From positions 1-46,010 of the forward strand of contig CALGTK010000084.1 of the NCBI GenBank assembly GCA_937904325.1: 46,010 nucleotides of DNA, written 5' to 3'. Source of the stretch: an uncultured Planctomyces sp. (GTDB lineage Bacteria; Planctomycetota; Planctomycetia; Planctomycetales; Planctomycetaceae). A model generated the notes under the pieces. The model was given only the letters and a program-made list of their open reading frames with translations, searched no databases and was not told the DNA's origin. Shown here piece after piece: positions 26,752 to 35,957 of the stretch. The position numbers and the translations under genes are program-made. Position 1 is the stretch's first letter. Each line of letters begins with the position of its first letter.

Positions 26752-27525
26752 TTAAGTTCTGGCACGCAGTTCCCACGGCACTTCCAGACCGTGCTTTCGG
26801 ATCAGTACCTCGTCCGACAAAACATTACGAACGGGTCCGTCCGCCTTGATCTCTCCTTCATCAAGAATAATGACCCGATCGCACAATTCGACCACGAACT
26901 CAAGATCGTGCGTCGCGATGACCTGAGCACCTGGAAATTCTCGAAGTACGTCAACCAACGATCGGCGAGCCCGCGGATCCAGATTTGCAGACGGCTCGTC
27001 GAGTACCAGAACTTCAGGATGACACGCCAGAACACCTGCCAGGCAAACTCGTTTACGCTCCCCCGTACTCAGTTGCAGTGTGCTGCGATTCTCGAATCCG
27101 CCCAGGCCCACCAGTTCTAAACTCTCGGATATCCGTCTAAAGACCTCGTCACGGGCGAGTCCCAGATTCAGGGGCCCGAATCCGACATCTTCTCGAACGG
27201 TCGGACAGAACAACTGGTCGTCCGGATCCTGAAAAACGAAACCGACCTGTCGACGAACTTCGACAACCGACAATTTCCGAATCGGAACGCCCGATACGAC
27301 AACCGAAGCGCGATCAGAATCAACTGGAAGGCGATCCGGAAGCAGCCCGTTCAGATGCATCATCAATGTGGACTTGCCAGCTCCACTTGGCCCAACAAGA
27401 CCAACTCGCTCGCCCTCTGCAACGTTGAATTCAATATCCGAAAGTACAGTCCGCCCCTCGCCATACGAGTAACTCAAGCCCTGGACCTGAATAGCAGCAG
27501 CAGTGACTGGAGTAGATTCTGACAT
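26752..27525 (-). CDS. ABC transporter ATP-binding protein (CbiO/EcfA-like)
   Basis: This 257-residue ATPase has all the ABC elements: Walker A GPSGAGKST (45-53), Q-loop at Q99, signature LSTGERKR (152-159), Walker B VLVLDEP (172-178) and the switch histidine H206 in ATHD. The segment VGFVFQDPDDQLFCPTV is typical of cobalt/nickel importers and ECF-type vitamin importers, which need a membrane partner (CbiQ/EcfT) and a substrate protein (CbiM/NikM or an S-component). None of these is in the window. The ATG at 27525 (MSESTP) is preferred over the frame start at 27597. A terminator lies between it and the upstream desaturase gene, so it forms its own unit. Nickel, cobalt or a vitamin is the inferred cargo. 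Confidence 0.88.
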   Translation of the reverse strand: MSESTPVTAAAIQVQGLSYSYGEGRTVLSDIEFNVAEGERVGLVGPSGAGKSTLMMHLNGLLPDRLPVDSDRASVVVSGVPIRKLSVVEVRRQVGFVFQDPDDQLFCPTVREDVGFGPLNLGLARDEVFRRISESLELVGLGGFENRSTLQLSTGERKRVCLAGVLACHPEVLVLDEPSANLDPRARRSLVDVLREFPGAQVIATHDLEFVVELCDRVIILDEGEIKADGPVRNVLSDEVLIRKHGLEVPWELRART

Positions 27526-27578
27526 GAACCCATTCGCGTTCTGAGACTTACAAAAATGAGGAAACCAGTTCAGCATAG

Positions 27579-27611
27579 AAAAAGCCTGACACCTCAATGG
27601 AGATATCAGGC
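27579..27611 (-). terminator. Intrinsic terminator of desaturase gene
   Basis: On the minus strand GCCTGATATCTC (27611-27600) pairs with GAGGTGTCAGGC (27595-27584), with two G-T pairs and a four-base loop CATT, then runs directly into TTTTTC. It lies 42 nt after the desaturase stop and isolates that gene from the ABC gene. Confidence 0.85.
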
Positions 27612-27653
27612 CTGATCGTAGATCAAATTCAGTAAGGAAACACTGGCAGCGAA

Positions 27654-28649
27654 TTACTTTGTCTGCTCAGGGATCCTGTCCTGGACGTTCGTCGCAATAC
27701 CGAGAATCTGCAGCGTGTGAATGACCATCCAGGTGACGTCAATTTCCCACCAACGGTGTCCATGACGAGCCAACCGCTGATACGCGTGATGGTTGTTGTG
27801 CCAGCCTTCACCATAACTCGCCAGAGCAACCCACCACAGGTTTCGTGAACGATCAGTCGTTTCGTAGTTACGGTAGCCCCAGATATGAGTTGCCGAGTTA
27901 ACAAACCAGGTACTGTGGTAACAAAGGACCGCTCGCATACAGACGCCCCACAAAGCAAGCGACCAGCCGAATCCCGGTTCCATTGCCTCACCAGCGATGA
28001 ACAGCCCGATCCCCAGCAGAATTGTGAACACCGGGAAAATCCTGTCGAACACTCGATGCCAGGGGTCTTTCCACATGTCCGGAGCCCAACGCGCGAAGAG
28101 GGCCTCTTCATCTTCCTTCGGAACCCTCGGTTTGAACCACAGGATGTGAGACCACCAGAATCCATCGTTTGGCGAATGCGGATCGCCCGGCAAATCGGAC
28201 AACACGTGATGTTTGCGATGAGTCGCGACCCAGAAGATCGGTGATCCTTCAGCGGAAAGCATCCCGCATACCGAAAAGAAGTACTCGATCGGCTTCGGAA
28301 CCTTGAAACTTCCATGTGTCAGCAAACGGTGGTATCCCAGCGTGACACCCAGGCAAGCAGTTACGAAGTGGAGCACAGCACAAATGGCAAGTCCTGTCCA
28401 CGAAAAATAAAACAACGACGCAACAGCACCAGTATGCATCACCAGCATCCAGGTGAAGTTGGTATAATTCAACCCATGTGGAAACCGATCTCTAAAACGA
28501 GTCGGAATCGGATGAGCAATCGGCTTACGACCACCTTTCGCCGTCGACTTTTCGTCAACAGAAGGCGTCACGATCAATGGATCGGCAAGAGGCGACTCAG
28601 CCACCAGCCCACCTGCTTCATCCGTTGTCAGCGGTGATTCAACACTCAC
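27654..28649 (-). CDS. Acyl-CoA (delta-9-type) fatty acid desaturase
   Basis: This 331-residue integral membrane di-iron enzyme introduces a double bond into fatty acyl chains. The three histidine boxes are HRLLTH (107-112), HRKHH (144-148) and HNNHH (284-288), in the order and spacing of stearoyl-CoA-desaturase-like enzymes. Hydrophobic segments lie at about 66-100, 205-240 and 245-255. The start is GTG at 28649, supported by GAGGAG about eight bases upstream; no ATG is available near the family N-terminus. The first 50 residues are polar. The gene has its own terminator and a palindromic element in the leader (28679-28695). Confidence 0.92.
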   Translation of the reverse strand: MSVESPLTTDEAGGLVAESPLADPLIVTPSVDEKSTAKGGRKPIAHPIPTRFRDRFPHGLNYTNFTWMLVMHTGAVASLFYFSWTGLAICAVLHFVTACLGVTLGYHRLLTHGSFKVPKPIEYFFSVCGMLSAEGSPIFWVATHRKHHVLSDLPGDPHSPNDGFWWSHILWFKPRVPKEDEEALFARWAPDMWKDPWHRVFDRIFPVFTILLGIGLFIAGEAMEPGFGWSLALWGVCMRAVLCYHSTWFVNSATHIWGYRNYETTDRSRNLWWVALASYGEGWHNNHHAYQRLARHGHRWWEIDVTWMVIHTLQILGIATNVQDRIPEQTK

Positions 28650-28678
28650 AAATTTATCTCCTCGGGAATTGATAAGAG

Positions 28679-28695
28679 GCGTGGAATCTCCACGC
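28679..28695. promoter_or_regulatory. Palindrome in leader of desaturase gene
   Basis: GCGTGGA (28679-28685) and TCCACGC (28689-28695) are perfect inverted 7-mers with a 3-base centre, 30-46 bp upstream of the GTG start. A flanking GAGGC/GCCTC pair extends the symmetry. It could be an operator for a repressor or a hairpin in the mRNA leader. Nothing else distinguishes the two. Confidence 0.35.
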
Positions 28696-28968
28696 TCTGG
28701 GCCTCAATGCCCCGATAGGAATGGCGTTCGCCGAAAACTGGACGACGTCACTATTCGCATGAATTCTGTTCGCTGAGGGTCAGCGGACACTTGAGAAACG
28801 CAAGCTGAATTCAACAGTCTTATGCGAGAAACTCTTTGAACGCCTCAACAGCCATCCCTGGGGAACAAAGCGGTCATTCGAATTGGCGGAGTATAGATGA
28901 GTATCGAACTTTCGGCTGTCAGGTCCGGGTCAAACTTCTGTCAAACTTCTGTCACCATTACGGCCAAC
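28696..28968. other. Intergenic region with a short tandem repeat
   Basis: No gene is supported. An 11-bp sequence TCAAACTTCTG is present twice in tandem at 28930-28951. Otherwise I see nothing notable in this part of the divergent region. Confidence 0.35.
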
Positions 28969-29226
28969 TCAGCCGTCAGAGTCTACCTGTTTTAAGCATT
29001 CAGACCCTTGCATCAGTTGCCGGAAGTCTTTTGGCAACAGTTGGTTGAGACTGCAAACATCCACGGGTATCCTCCGAAACCCTTCGCGATGCCTGCCGCA
29101 TGCACGGATGTTCTGAATCCTGGAACGGCCGATTACTTGCAGACTGACAGTCACACCGAGCAGTTCTTCGCGGACTTTAAGACCGTCGACTCCTGATTTC
29201 GAGATAGTGACTTCTTCCGTTGCCAT
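28969..29226 (-). CDS. Possible small protein, 85 aa
   Basis: The frame starts at ATG 29226 and encodes 85 residues, beginning MATEEVTISKSGVDGLKVRE. The first 30 residues have reasonable codon use and composition; the rest is less convincing. It is divergent from the MMPL gene, only 15 nt away. There is no clear ribosome-binding site, no membrane segment and no family I recognise. It may be spurious. Confidence 0.25.
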   Translation of the reverse strand: MATEEVTISKSGVDGLKVREELLGVTVSLQVIGRSRIQNIRACGRHREGFRRIPVDVCSLNQLLPKDFRQLMQGSECLKQVDSDG

Positions 29227-29241
29227 TTTAGTTTTGGAAAT

Positions 29242-31890
29242 ATGTACCGACTTCTAGGTAACTACGTTATTCGCCTATGGCCAGCAATTCTGCTCGGCTG
29301 GCTGATTGCGCTGGTTGCGTTGAAGCTTTCCGCACCAAACTGGCAGGATGTCATCGAAGAAGGGGAATTCGCTTTCCTCCCCGATGAAATGCCGAGCCTT
29401 GCTGGTGAACGGCAGTACGAAGAAGCCTGGGGCGAACCATTCGCCAGTAACATCGCACTGGTCGTTCGCCGTGAACGCACAAAGCTCAACGAACAGGACC
29501 GTGAATTCATCGTCAATGTCCTGAAGCCACGCCTGGTTTCGATCGTTGAAAGAATCGGGCTACCTGAACCCAGCACACAAACAACAAGAGATGACCAGAA
29601 AACTGCGTCACCTGATCCTGACGAAACTTCCGAAGCGAATGAAGAAAGCATTGACAAAAAAATCAAGACTTTTGCGACAACCGGCTGGCAAAAAATTCTC
29701 GATAGTTCCGACGGCACTGCGACCATGGTCGTCATCAATCTGAAGACTGAATTCTTCAATGCCAGAAACATCCCACTAATCGACGCAGTCGCAGACTTAA
29801 TTGAACGAGATGGCGAGCTTCATCAGAAAGATGCCAGCGGCAAAAGTCCAGTCCCTCCCGGCCTCGAATTAGCACTGAGCGGTTCAGCGACGGTCGGTCG
29901 TGACATTCTGCGGGCGGCGACAGAAAGTTCAAAGGCGACGGAAATCTGGACCATTATTCTTGTGGTCGCTCTGCTGCTGCTAATTTATCGAGCCCCCATT
30001 CTTGCGATAATTCCGCTCGCCACCGTCGCGGTCGCAACAGAATTCTCGCTGGCATTACTCACCATTCTCGCCGAACACGGAATTCTGTCTCTTTTCAACG
30101 GGATTGAAGTCTATGTCAAAATTCTGTGCTACGGCGCTGGGGTCGACTATTGCCTCTTTCTGATCGCTCGCTTCAAAGAAGAACTGGACGACGGAATTGA
30201 AACGGCAGAAGCTGTCTCCGGATCGATCGCAAAGGTCGGAGAAGCGCTTGTCGCCAGTGCCGGAACAGTGATCTGCGGAATCGGCATGATGATCTTCGCC
30301 GACTTCGGCAAGTTCAGGCAGGCAGGAATCGCCATCACCATTAGCCTCGTCGTTGTCCTCATTGCATCCCTGACGTTTACCCCCGCGATGCTGCGGCTTG
30401 CAGGTCGGTGGTCGTTCTGGCCACACGTGGCCACACGTCGAGTGCGAAGTTCGGGCGGCTGGGTATCCGCAACTGGCCTCATGGCGTCGCTGCTTCGCAA
30501 GAACGTCTTTCAGGTGATCTGGCAGAAAACCAGTGAAGTCATTCTGGAAAAACCGGCGTTCATACTGACTTTGAGCATTGCCCTCATGCTGCCTTTCGCC
30601 GTGGTTGCCATCGTCTGCTTCGACAATCTCAGTTATGGACTGCTGTCTGAACTTCCACCGGACAACACCAGCGTCCTGGGTGCCAAAGCCATACAGAAAC
30701 ACTATCCCGACGGCATTGCTGGACCAGTGACATTGCTGCTGCACAATCCGGACATGAATTTCGATGAAGAAGACGGTCGCGAATTCGTCAACAAACTTGT
30801 GGAATCGCTCTTCGAACGGAACAAAGAACTGGAACTTGCCGACATCCGCAGCGTCGTCCATCCGTTTGGAATCGCAATCGCGCGAGCAGAAGAGCAGGCC
30901 TTGAACGGTAATCTCGAAGCGCCGCCCAAACTAAGTTTCCTGGAAGCCAGCCTTAGGCGGGCAACACTTTTCAAGGCTCAACAGCACTACATAAGTCAGG
31001 CTGAATCATTCAACGGCTCGATGACACAGATTGACTTTGTTTCTTCCAACGATCCGTTTGCGCGGGACAGCATTCGCCAGTTCGAAGATTTGAAAGAATA
31101 CGTCAAGGCTGAGGCCCACAAGTTTCTGTCGTCGAATGCAAAACTCGACGTTTACGGCATTGGGCCTACGGCGAGCATCAGAGATCTTAAAACAGTCACC
31201 GACCGTGACCAGCTGGTTGTCGACAGTCTAGTCCTCATGGGGATCTTTCTGATTCTCGTCGCGTTACTTCGTCAGATAACGATTCCGGTTTACCTGATTG
31301 TCAGCGTGTTCTTCAGCTATCTTGTGACACTGGGCGCGACGTTCACTTTCTTTTACGCACTGGATCCGTCGGGCTTCACGGGGCTGGACTGGAAGGTGCC
31401 AACATTCCTCTTCACGATCCTGATCGCGGTCGGCGAGGACTACAACATTTTCCTGATGACTCGAATTCGCGAGGAGCAGGTTACGCACGGCCCGGTCAAG
31501 GGCGTAGCCATCGCACTCACTCGTACAGGCAGCATCATTTCCAGCTGCGGAATCATCATGGCGGGGACATTCTCATCTCTGATGGCGGGAACACTGGCCG
31601 GAATGCACCAACTGGGATTTGCACTGGCGTTCGGCGTGCTGCTCGATACTTTCGTTGTGCGACCAATCCTCGTGCCGGCCTTCCTGGTACTTTACTACGA
31701 AGGCCGTCTGGGCATCCTGAAGCCCCCCGGCGATCCAGTACCTGCTGGCGAAACTGAAAGTACAATGGCGGCGAACCCCGAGTCGAATGGCGAGCGACCG
31801 GATGCAACAGCAGCATCGACCGATGACTCTGAAGACGCGTCCGGCGCGCAAGATGCCAACGTCCTTCCATCGGTCGAGTCGAAGGACTGA
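29242..31890 (+). CDS. MMPL/RND family transporter
   Basis: This 882-residue inner-membrane protein has the duplicated RND layout of the MMPL family: one N-terminal helix (10-28), a large periplasmic loop, a block of helices, then a second half with the same pattern. GAGVDYCLFLIARFKEEL (about 295-312) and AVGEDYNIFLMTRIREE (about 728-744) are the two G-x3-D-Y motifs of MMPL proteins, and their aspartates are the likely proton-relay residues. The C-terminal 65 residues are acidic and low-complexity. Such proteins export lipids, hopanoids or peptidolipids; the substrate here is unknown. A polar insert near residues 110-140 lies in the first periplasmic loop. It is a single gene, convergent with the MFS gene. 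Confidence 0.93.
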   Translation: MYRLLGNYVIRLWPAILLGWLIALVALKLSAPNWQDVIEEGEFAFLPDEMPSLAGERQYEEAWGEPFASNIALVVRRERTKLNEQDREFIVNVLKPRLVSIVERIGLPEPSTQTTRDDQKTASPDPDETSEANEESIDKKIKTFATTGWQKILDSSDGTATMVVINLKTEFFNARNIPLIDAVADLIERDGELHQKDASGKSPVPPGLELALSGSATVGRDILRAATESSKATEIWTIILVVALLLLIYRAPILAIIPLATVAVATEFSLALLTILAEHGILSLFNGIEVYVKILCYGAGVDYCLFLIARFKEELDDGIETAEAVSGSIAKVGEALVASAGTVICGIGMMIFADFGKFRQAGIAITISLVVVLIASLTFTPAMLRLAGRWSFWPHVATRRVRSSGGWVSATGLMASLLRKNVFQVIWQKTSEVILEKPAFILTLSIALMLPFAVVAIVCFDNLSYGLLSELPPDNTSVLGAKAIQKHYPDGIAGPVTLLLHNPDMNFDEEDGREFVNKLVESLFERNKELELADIRSVVHPFGIAIARAEEQALNGNLEAPPKLSFLEASLRRATLFKAQQHYISQAESFNGSMTQIDFVSSNDPFARDSIRQFEDLKEYVKAEAHKFLSSNAKLDVYGIGPTASIRDLKTVTDRDQLVVDSLVLMGIFLILVALLRQITIPVYLIVSVFFSYLVTLGATFTFFYALDPSGFTGLDWKVPTFLFTILIAVGEDYNIFLMTRIREEQVTHGPVKGVAIALTRTGSIISSCGIIMAGTFSSLMAGTLAGMHQLGFALAFGVLLDTFVVRPILVPAFLVLYYEGRLGILKPPGDPVPAGETESTMAANPESNGERPDATAASTDDSEDASGAQDANVLPSVESKD

Positions 31891-31925
31891 TGATCAAGTC
31901 TCGCACTTAACGTATGCCATAGCTG

Positions 31926-33131
31926 TCACGTAACCGACTGACGATCTCGCACGATCAACGAGTACGTCGCAAACAGTCCAGCGGCAGTGGCCACAGCCGC
32001 AAGCCCTCCATAGACAGCGGTGTCCCCCATGAACTGTCCCGCGAAGTATGGGCCGAAAGCTCCGATTCCGAAGCACATCATATTGCTGAATCCGTAACCA
32101 AGACTTCGACGGGATGCCGGGATGTGTTGAGCGATCAAGCTGTTGTAGACTGGCTGGTTCATAAAATGGATCACCGCCAGAACGCACGCAGCAACAAATC
32201 GGCTGGGACCTTCCGCGAAGGCCATCCAAATTAGCGGCGGAACGTTTCCGAACAGGACCAGAACCAGCAATAATTCCAACCGCCCCGGTCGACATAGTCG
32301 GCCGGCAATCCCCTGCCCGACCGCACCACACGCAAGCACGACCGCCGCCAGCGCGTTTCGAAAACTGGCCGGAGTCCAGTCTTCCGGCCGAAGCCCTGCC
32401 GTATCCAGATATCTCGGCAGAAAGTGCATGAAGGCGCCGTAAACAAAACCTGAAAGCGCGCCGGCAGAAACGAGAAGCAGGTAGCGACTCCAGCGGATCG
32501 CTTCTTCCGGCATGACTTCACCTGCCGACATCGCTGGTGCGAACCGGGACTCCTTCCGATATCGCAATTCATCAAGCAGCAACCGCGCCGCAATCAACAT
32601 CGCCGGCAAGGTCAGAATCAGGTAGTAATCTCGCCAACCGAGATTCCCCGACGAAAACAGCAGCATGGCTCCGAAGGGTGCGCCAGCAATTCCCAGCGAG
32701 CCAATGATCCCGTGCAGCCCCAACGCTTTACCCCGCGTTTCCGGCGTCGTTTCGCGAGAAATCAGCGACAAGCCTGCCGGGTGATAGATACTGGCAAAAC
32801 ACCCCATCGCCAGCATCACCATGAACAGCGCATTAAACGTCGGAGCCCACCGTGCCAGTACAGCTGTGACCGAACACCCAACCAGATACACAATCAGCAA
32901 CGGCCGCGATCCATAGCGGTCAGCCAGGAATCCGGCAAGCACCGCTCCCAGTCCAAACGGCAGACGCCATACCATTCCCAAAGTGCCCGTCGCCGATTTC
33001 CCAACGCCATATTCATCACCGATCATCTGCTCGACGGCAGGCAACGCCAGCTCGAATGTATGTACAAGTGCGTGTGCACATGAAATCAGCAGTACAAGTC
33101 GAAATGTCGACGCAGGCAGCTTTGACATCAT
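31926..33131 (-). CDS. MFS transporter
   Basis: This 401-residue protein has about twelve hydrophobic segments and the MFS loop motif after helix 2 as AGFLADRYGSRPLL (near 62-75). A second copy appears between the halves. It resembles drug- or sugar-type 12-helix facilitators without a substrate-specific signature. The start is ATG 33131, with a second ATG next to it. It is divergent from the SGNH-like gene and convergent with MMPL, with 35 nt between stops and no terminator seen. The substrate is unknown. Confidence 0.88.
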   Translation of the reverse strand: MMSKLPASTFRLVLLISCAHALVHTFELALPAVEQMIGDEYGVGKSATGTLGMVWRLPFGLGAVLAGFLADRYGSRPLLIVYLVGCSVTAVLARWAPTFNALFMVMLAMGCFASIYHPAGLSLISRETTPETRGKALGLHGIIGSLGIAGAPFGAMLLFSSGNLGWRDYYLILTLPAMLIAARLLLDELRYRKESRFAPAMSAGEVMPEEAIRWSRYLLLVSAGALSGFVYGAFMHFLPRYLDTAGLRPEDWTPASFRNALAAVVLACGAVGQGIAGRLCRPGRLELLLVLVLFGNVPPLIWMAFAEGPSRFVAACVLAVIHFMNQPVYNSLIAQHIPASRRSLGYGFSNMMCFGIGAFGPYFAGQFMGDTAVYGGLAAVATAAGLFATYSLIVRDRQSVT

Positions 33132-33363
33132 TGGTTCCTTAGGGACAGCAGATCAGAGCGAATCTCCCTCCGGTTAGCAATTGGCCACCGGGAAGTTCAC
33201 GCGGGAGACACATTGAGCCCCTATAAAGCTCGAATTCGTTATCGTGGTCCGAATCCACAGGCAGCGGACCGTGGGTTGTGTATCAGGCCGTGAAACCAGG
33301 CTCAGAGTGACGTAGGATAATTCTGCCAATCGCCTCGCTTCGCCGCCTGCGAAGGAACAAGCA

Positions 33364-34209
33364 GTGTTTACAGAATCTGAAAATTCAGCCGGTCAGATCG
33401 GTGCATCGCGACGCGGGCGGCGCCGACGCATGCTTGTGATCCAGACCGCCGCAGCTCTTCGGACACCGGACACAGATTTCGCCGAAATCATCCACACGCC
33501 CGAGTCCGTCCCCGCCCCGGTCAATAAGTCCGCGTCACCTGCAAGTGGCCCCACAGTCGCGGACTCGCCAACATTGTCTGCAAATGACGGCGAACGAATT
33601 AAAGATCTGCTGGAAGACGTTCAACCTCACACCTGGGTCTTCACTGGTGACAATCTTGGTTTCCAGGCCGAGCAGGCTCGACGTGGATGGATCGAACACT
33701 TCTCCGATTTCATCCATGAGAAAATCGAACGGAAGCAGGACATCATCCTCAACTCGTCAATTGCTGATTCTTCGATTGAACACATCCTGAACGACGTTGA
33801 ATGGCGGGTCCTCCGGTTTCAGCCGGACGTCGTTCTACTCATGCCTTCTGCAGACGAATGTGCAAGGCACGGCGAAGATGTTGGTTTTCGCGACAAGCTC
33901 CAGCAACTGACAGAACGCCTGCACGACGAGGGCTGCACCGTCGTTCTCAATACGCCCCCCTGCCCGACCGGCGCCAATCATTCACAAACGAAGTCCATGA
34001 AGACGGCCGCCTCTCGAATTCGAACCGTCGCGACCAGAACCGGCGCCGTGCTCGCCGACCATTTCTCCCACTGGCAAGCATCACTTCAGCACGACGGCTC
34101 CAACGCGAACCTGCATGCCGAGTCCGGAAAGCAACCATCAGCTCGCGGCCATCGCGAACTCGCTCGAAGACTACTGAAATCGCTCAATATTCGAACTCGA
34201 AATTCCTGA
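33364..34209 (+). CDS. SGNH-hydrolase-like protein with degenerate active site
   Basis: This 281-residue protein starts at GTG 33364, preceded by AAGGA. After about 75 polar residues the layout follows SGNH/GDSL hydrolases: WVFTGDN at 91-97 (normally GDS), a block II-like NSSIADSS (130-137), VVLLMPSADE (156-165, normally G-x-N-D) and a closing GHRELA (262-267). The nucleophile serine position is N97 and block III lacks the canonical N-D, so ordinary esterase chemistry is unlikely. No signal peptide is visible. It may be a binding or regulatory derivative of the fold. It is followed by a DUF1990 gene on the same strand after 128 nt. Confidence 0.6.
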   Translation: MFTESENSAGQIGASRRGRRRRMLVIQTAAALRTPDTDFAEIIHTPESVPAPVNKSASPASGPTVADSPTLSANDGERIKDLLEDVQPHTWVFTGDNLGFQAEQARRGWIEHFSDFIHEKIERKQDIILNSSIADSSIEHILNDVEWRVLRFQPDVVLLMPSADECARHGEDVGFRDKLQQLTERLHDEGCTVVLNTPPCPTGANHSQTKSMKTAASRIRTVATRTGAVLADHFSHWQASLQHDGSNANLHAESGKQPSARGHRELARRLLKSLNIRTRNS

Positions 34210-34337
34210 GAGCTGCTCCACGGCGCCCCGCGCAGATTAAAACCCGGTAGACCGTCCGAAAAACCTCTCAAAAATCAGTCGTTAATCCGTCCCACGCCCT
34301 GCGGTCAACAACTTAGTATGTGACCGAAGGGGATCCA

Positions 34338-34931
34338 ATGAAATCGCTGATCAGGCCATCGACTGCTGCCGTCACTGACTGGCTATCCGAATGCCGTTCC
34401 GAGCGGCCGACGTTTGACATCACATCCGACGGCACCACACGTGGCTACTTCAAAGACGATTTTCGCATCCAGCTCGGAACTGGCGCCGACTGCTATCGAC
34501 ATGCGTGTTCAGCACTCAAAGAATGGAAGATGTTTCCTTCTACGATGGCAACGCTCATTCCATCACTTCCAACTGTCGAACAAGACACTGATCTCGCCGT
34601 GGCGTATCGAGCCGGTCCCCTATGGACAGTCAACCCCTGTCGCATTGTGGATGTCACAACGACAAAATCGACAAACGGCGAATCCTTCAGAATCACGTAT
34701 GCAACACTGCCTGGTCACGTCGAGCAGGGTTGGGAACAGTTCGCCGTCGAGCGACGGCACGAAGATGACACCATATGGTATATCATCCAGGTCTATTCCC
34801 GCCCGAAGTGGTGGCCGGTCTGGCTGGTCTTGCCATATGCACGCTATCAACAGCGAAGGTTTCAACATCTATCAGGCAAGGCGATAATGACGGCCATCCG
34901 CGATTCGCGATGTCAACCAGCTAAGCAATAA
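34338..34931 (+). CDS. DUF1990 family protein
   Basis: This 197-residue protein matches DUF1990 (PF09348), a family of unknown function. Visible landmarks are CYRHACSALKEWKMF (60-74), YRAGPLWTVNPCRIVD (98-113), ITYATLPGHVEQGWEQFAVE (126-145) and YSRPKWWPVWLVLPYAR (160-176). The chosen start is ATG 34338, preceded by the AGGGG-like site at 34326-34330; a GTG at 34320 would add six residues. No export signal is visible. Its stop abuts the stop of the convergent M28 peptidase gene with no gap. Confidence 0.85.
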   Translation: MKSLIRPSTAAVTDWLSECRSERPTFDITSDGTTRGYFKDDFRIQLGTGADCYRHACSALKEWKMFPSTMATLIPSLPTVEQDTDLAVAYRAGPLWTVNPCRIVDVTTTKSTNGESFRITYATLPGHVEQGWEQFAVERRHEDDTIWYIIQVYSRPKWWPVWLVLPYARYQQRRFQHLSGKAIMTAIRDSRCQPAKQ

Positions 34932-35957
34932 CTACTTGTCACCCAGTTCGATCGGCAACTCCGTCAGCCACTGGAGCAGTACACGACCGACCTTTGACAG
35001 ACTGGTCGCCGAACAACTTCGAGCCGTGTCGCGAGTCGTGTGCCAGTAGGGATAATCAAAGTCGATGATGTCGGTGGTCGGGATGCCGGCGATCTGGTTC
35101 ATCGCAAGGTGATCATCCCGCACTTCGTATTTCTGCTTGTAAATAAACTCTTTGACCCGCATGTTCCGAGCCGTGGCCCAAATACTTTGTGTCACCTTTG
35201 GCGCCATCTTCCAACTGTTCTTCTCGATGAACAGATTCAGATTTTTGTCGGCTACCATGTCGACGACCACACCGCATACATACTTGTACTCCGGAGGATT
35301 GTCGCGGTACCACCGAGCGAAATGCTCGGACCCATAGAAGTACTTGTCAAAATCAGCATAGACAAGTTCTTCCCCATCAAACATTACAAAGTCGACGCCG
35401 TAACGCGGTCGAATCGTCTTCATGTGATGCGCCATTTCCATAAGTAAAGCGACGCCACTCGCTCCGTCATTCGCACCAATAAACGGTCCACGAGGCCGAA
35501 CGCGGTCACGGTCTGGAAACGGGCGAGTGTCGTAGTGACATGCCAGAACGACTCGTTCCTTCGCCGTAGAATCAAATGAGATTACCAGGTTAGTCATTCG
35601 AACCGGTGCACCGGTTTGTGGATGAGGCACGTCGAAGGCCTGAGCACGAATCTCGCAGCCAGATTGACGAAAATGATCAATAATCATCGTCCGCTGTTTA
35701 ATCATTCCAGTCGTGCCGCTGACTCTTGGCCCAATCTCGCAAACCTTCTGCAGGTATCCGAATGCGCGACGACTGTCCCACTTAATATTAACGTTTTGTG
35801 CGGACGCAAACGTTGGAAACAAACCGAACGTCGACAGCAAAACCAGGCCGGAATGCAAGAACCGCAGGCTGGAGCGACGACGCGACTGATCCGACCTGCT
35901 CAATTCGTTTTTCAACCGCTTGCTAGTGCTGCTTGTATCGCGAGTAAAGGTGCGCAT
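34932..35957 (-). CDS. M28 family metallopeptidase, exported
   Basis: This 341-residue protein (from ATG 35957) has an arginine-rich N-terminal region and a hydrophobic signal (FLHSGLVLLSTFGLFPTFAS), so it is probably secreted. The M28 zinc ligands are visible: H141 in CHYDTRP, D164 in GANDGASG, the E196-E197 pair in FDGEEL, and a late histidine in YWHTTRDT. The motif set also fits glutaminyl-peptide cyclotransferase-like members. ATG 35957 lies inside the upstream PEPCK gene (stop at 35923), a 35-nt overlap. The TTG codons after 35923 are alternative starts. It follows PEPCK on the same strand. Confidence 0.88.
   Translation of the reverse strand: MRTFTRDTSSTSKRLKNELSRSDQSRRRSSLRFLHSGLVLLSTFGLFPTFASAQNVNIKWDSRRAFGYLQKVCEIGPRVSGTTGMIKQRTMIIDHFRQSGCEIRAQAFDVPHPQTGAPVRMTNLVISFDSTAKERVVLACHYDTRPFPDRDRVRPRGPFIGANDGASGVALLMEMAHHMKTIRPRYGVDFVMFDGEELVYADFDKYFYGSEHFARWYRDNPPEYKYVCGVVVDMVADKNLNLFIEKNSWKMAPKVTQSIWATARNMRVKEFIYKQKYEVRDDHLAMNQIAGIPTTDIIDFDYPYWHTTRDTARSCSATSLSKVGRVLLQWLTELPIELGDK

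Noticed and set aside
26590-27120. 176-residue frame on the plus strand
   Set aside because: Mostly antisense to the ABC ATPase gene, whose motifs are complete.
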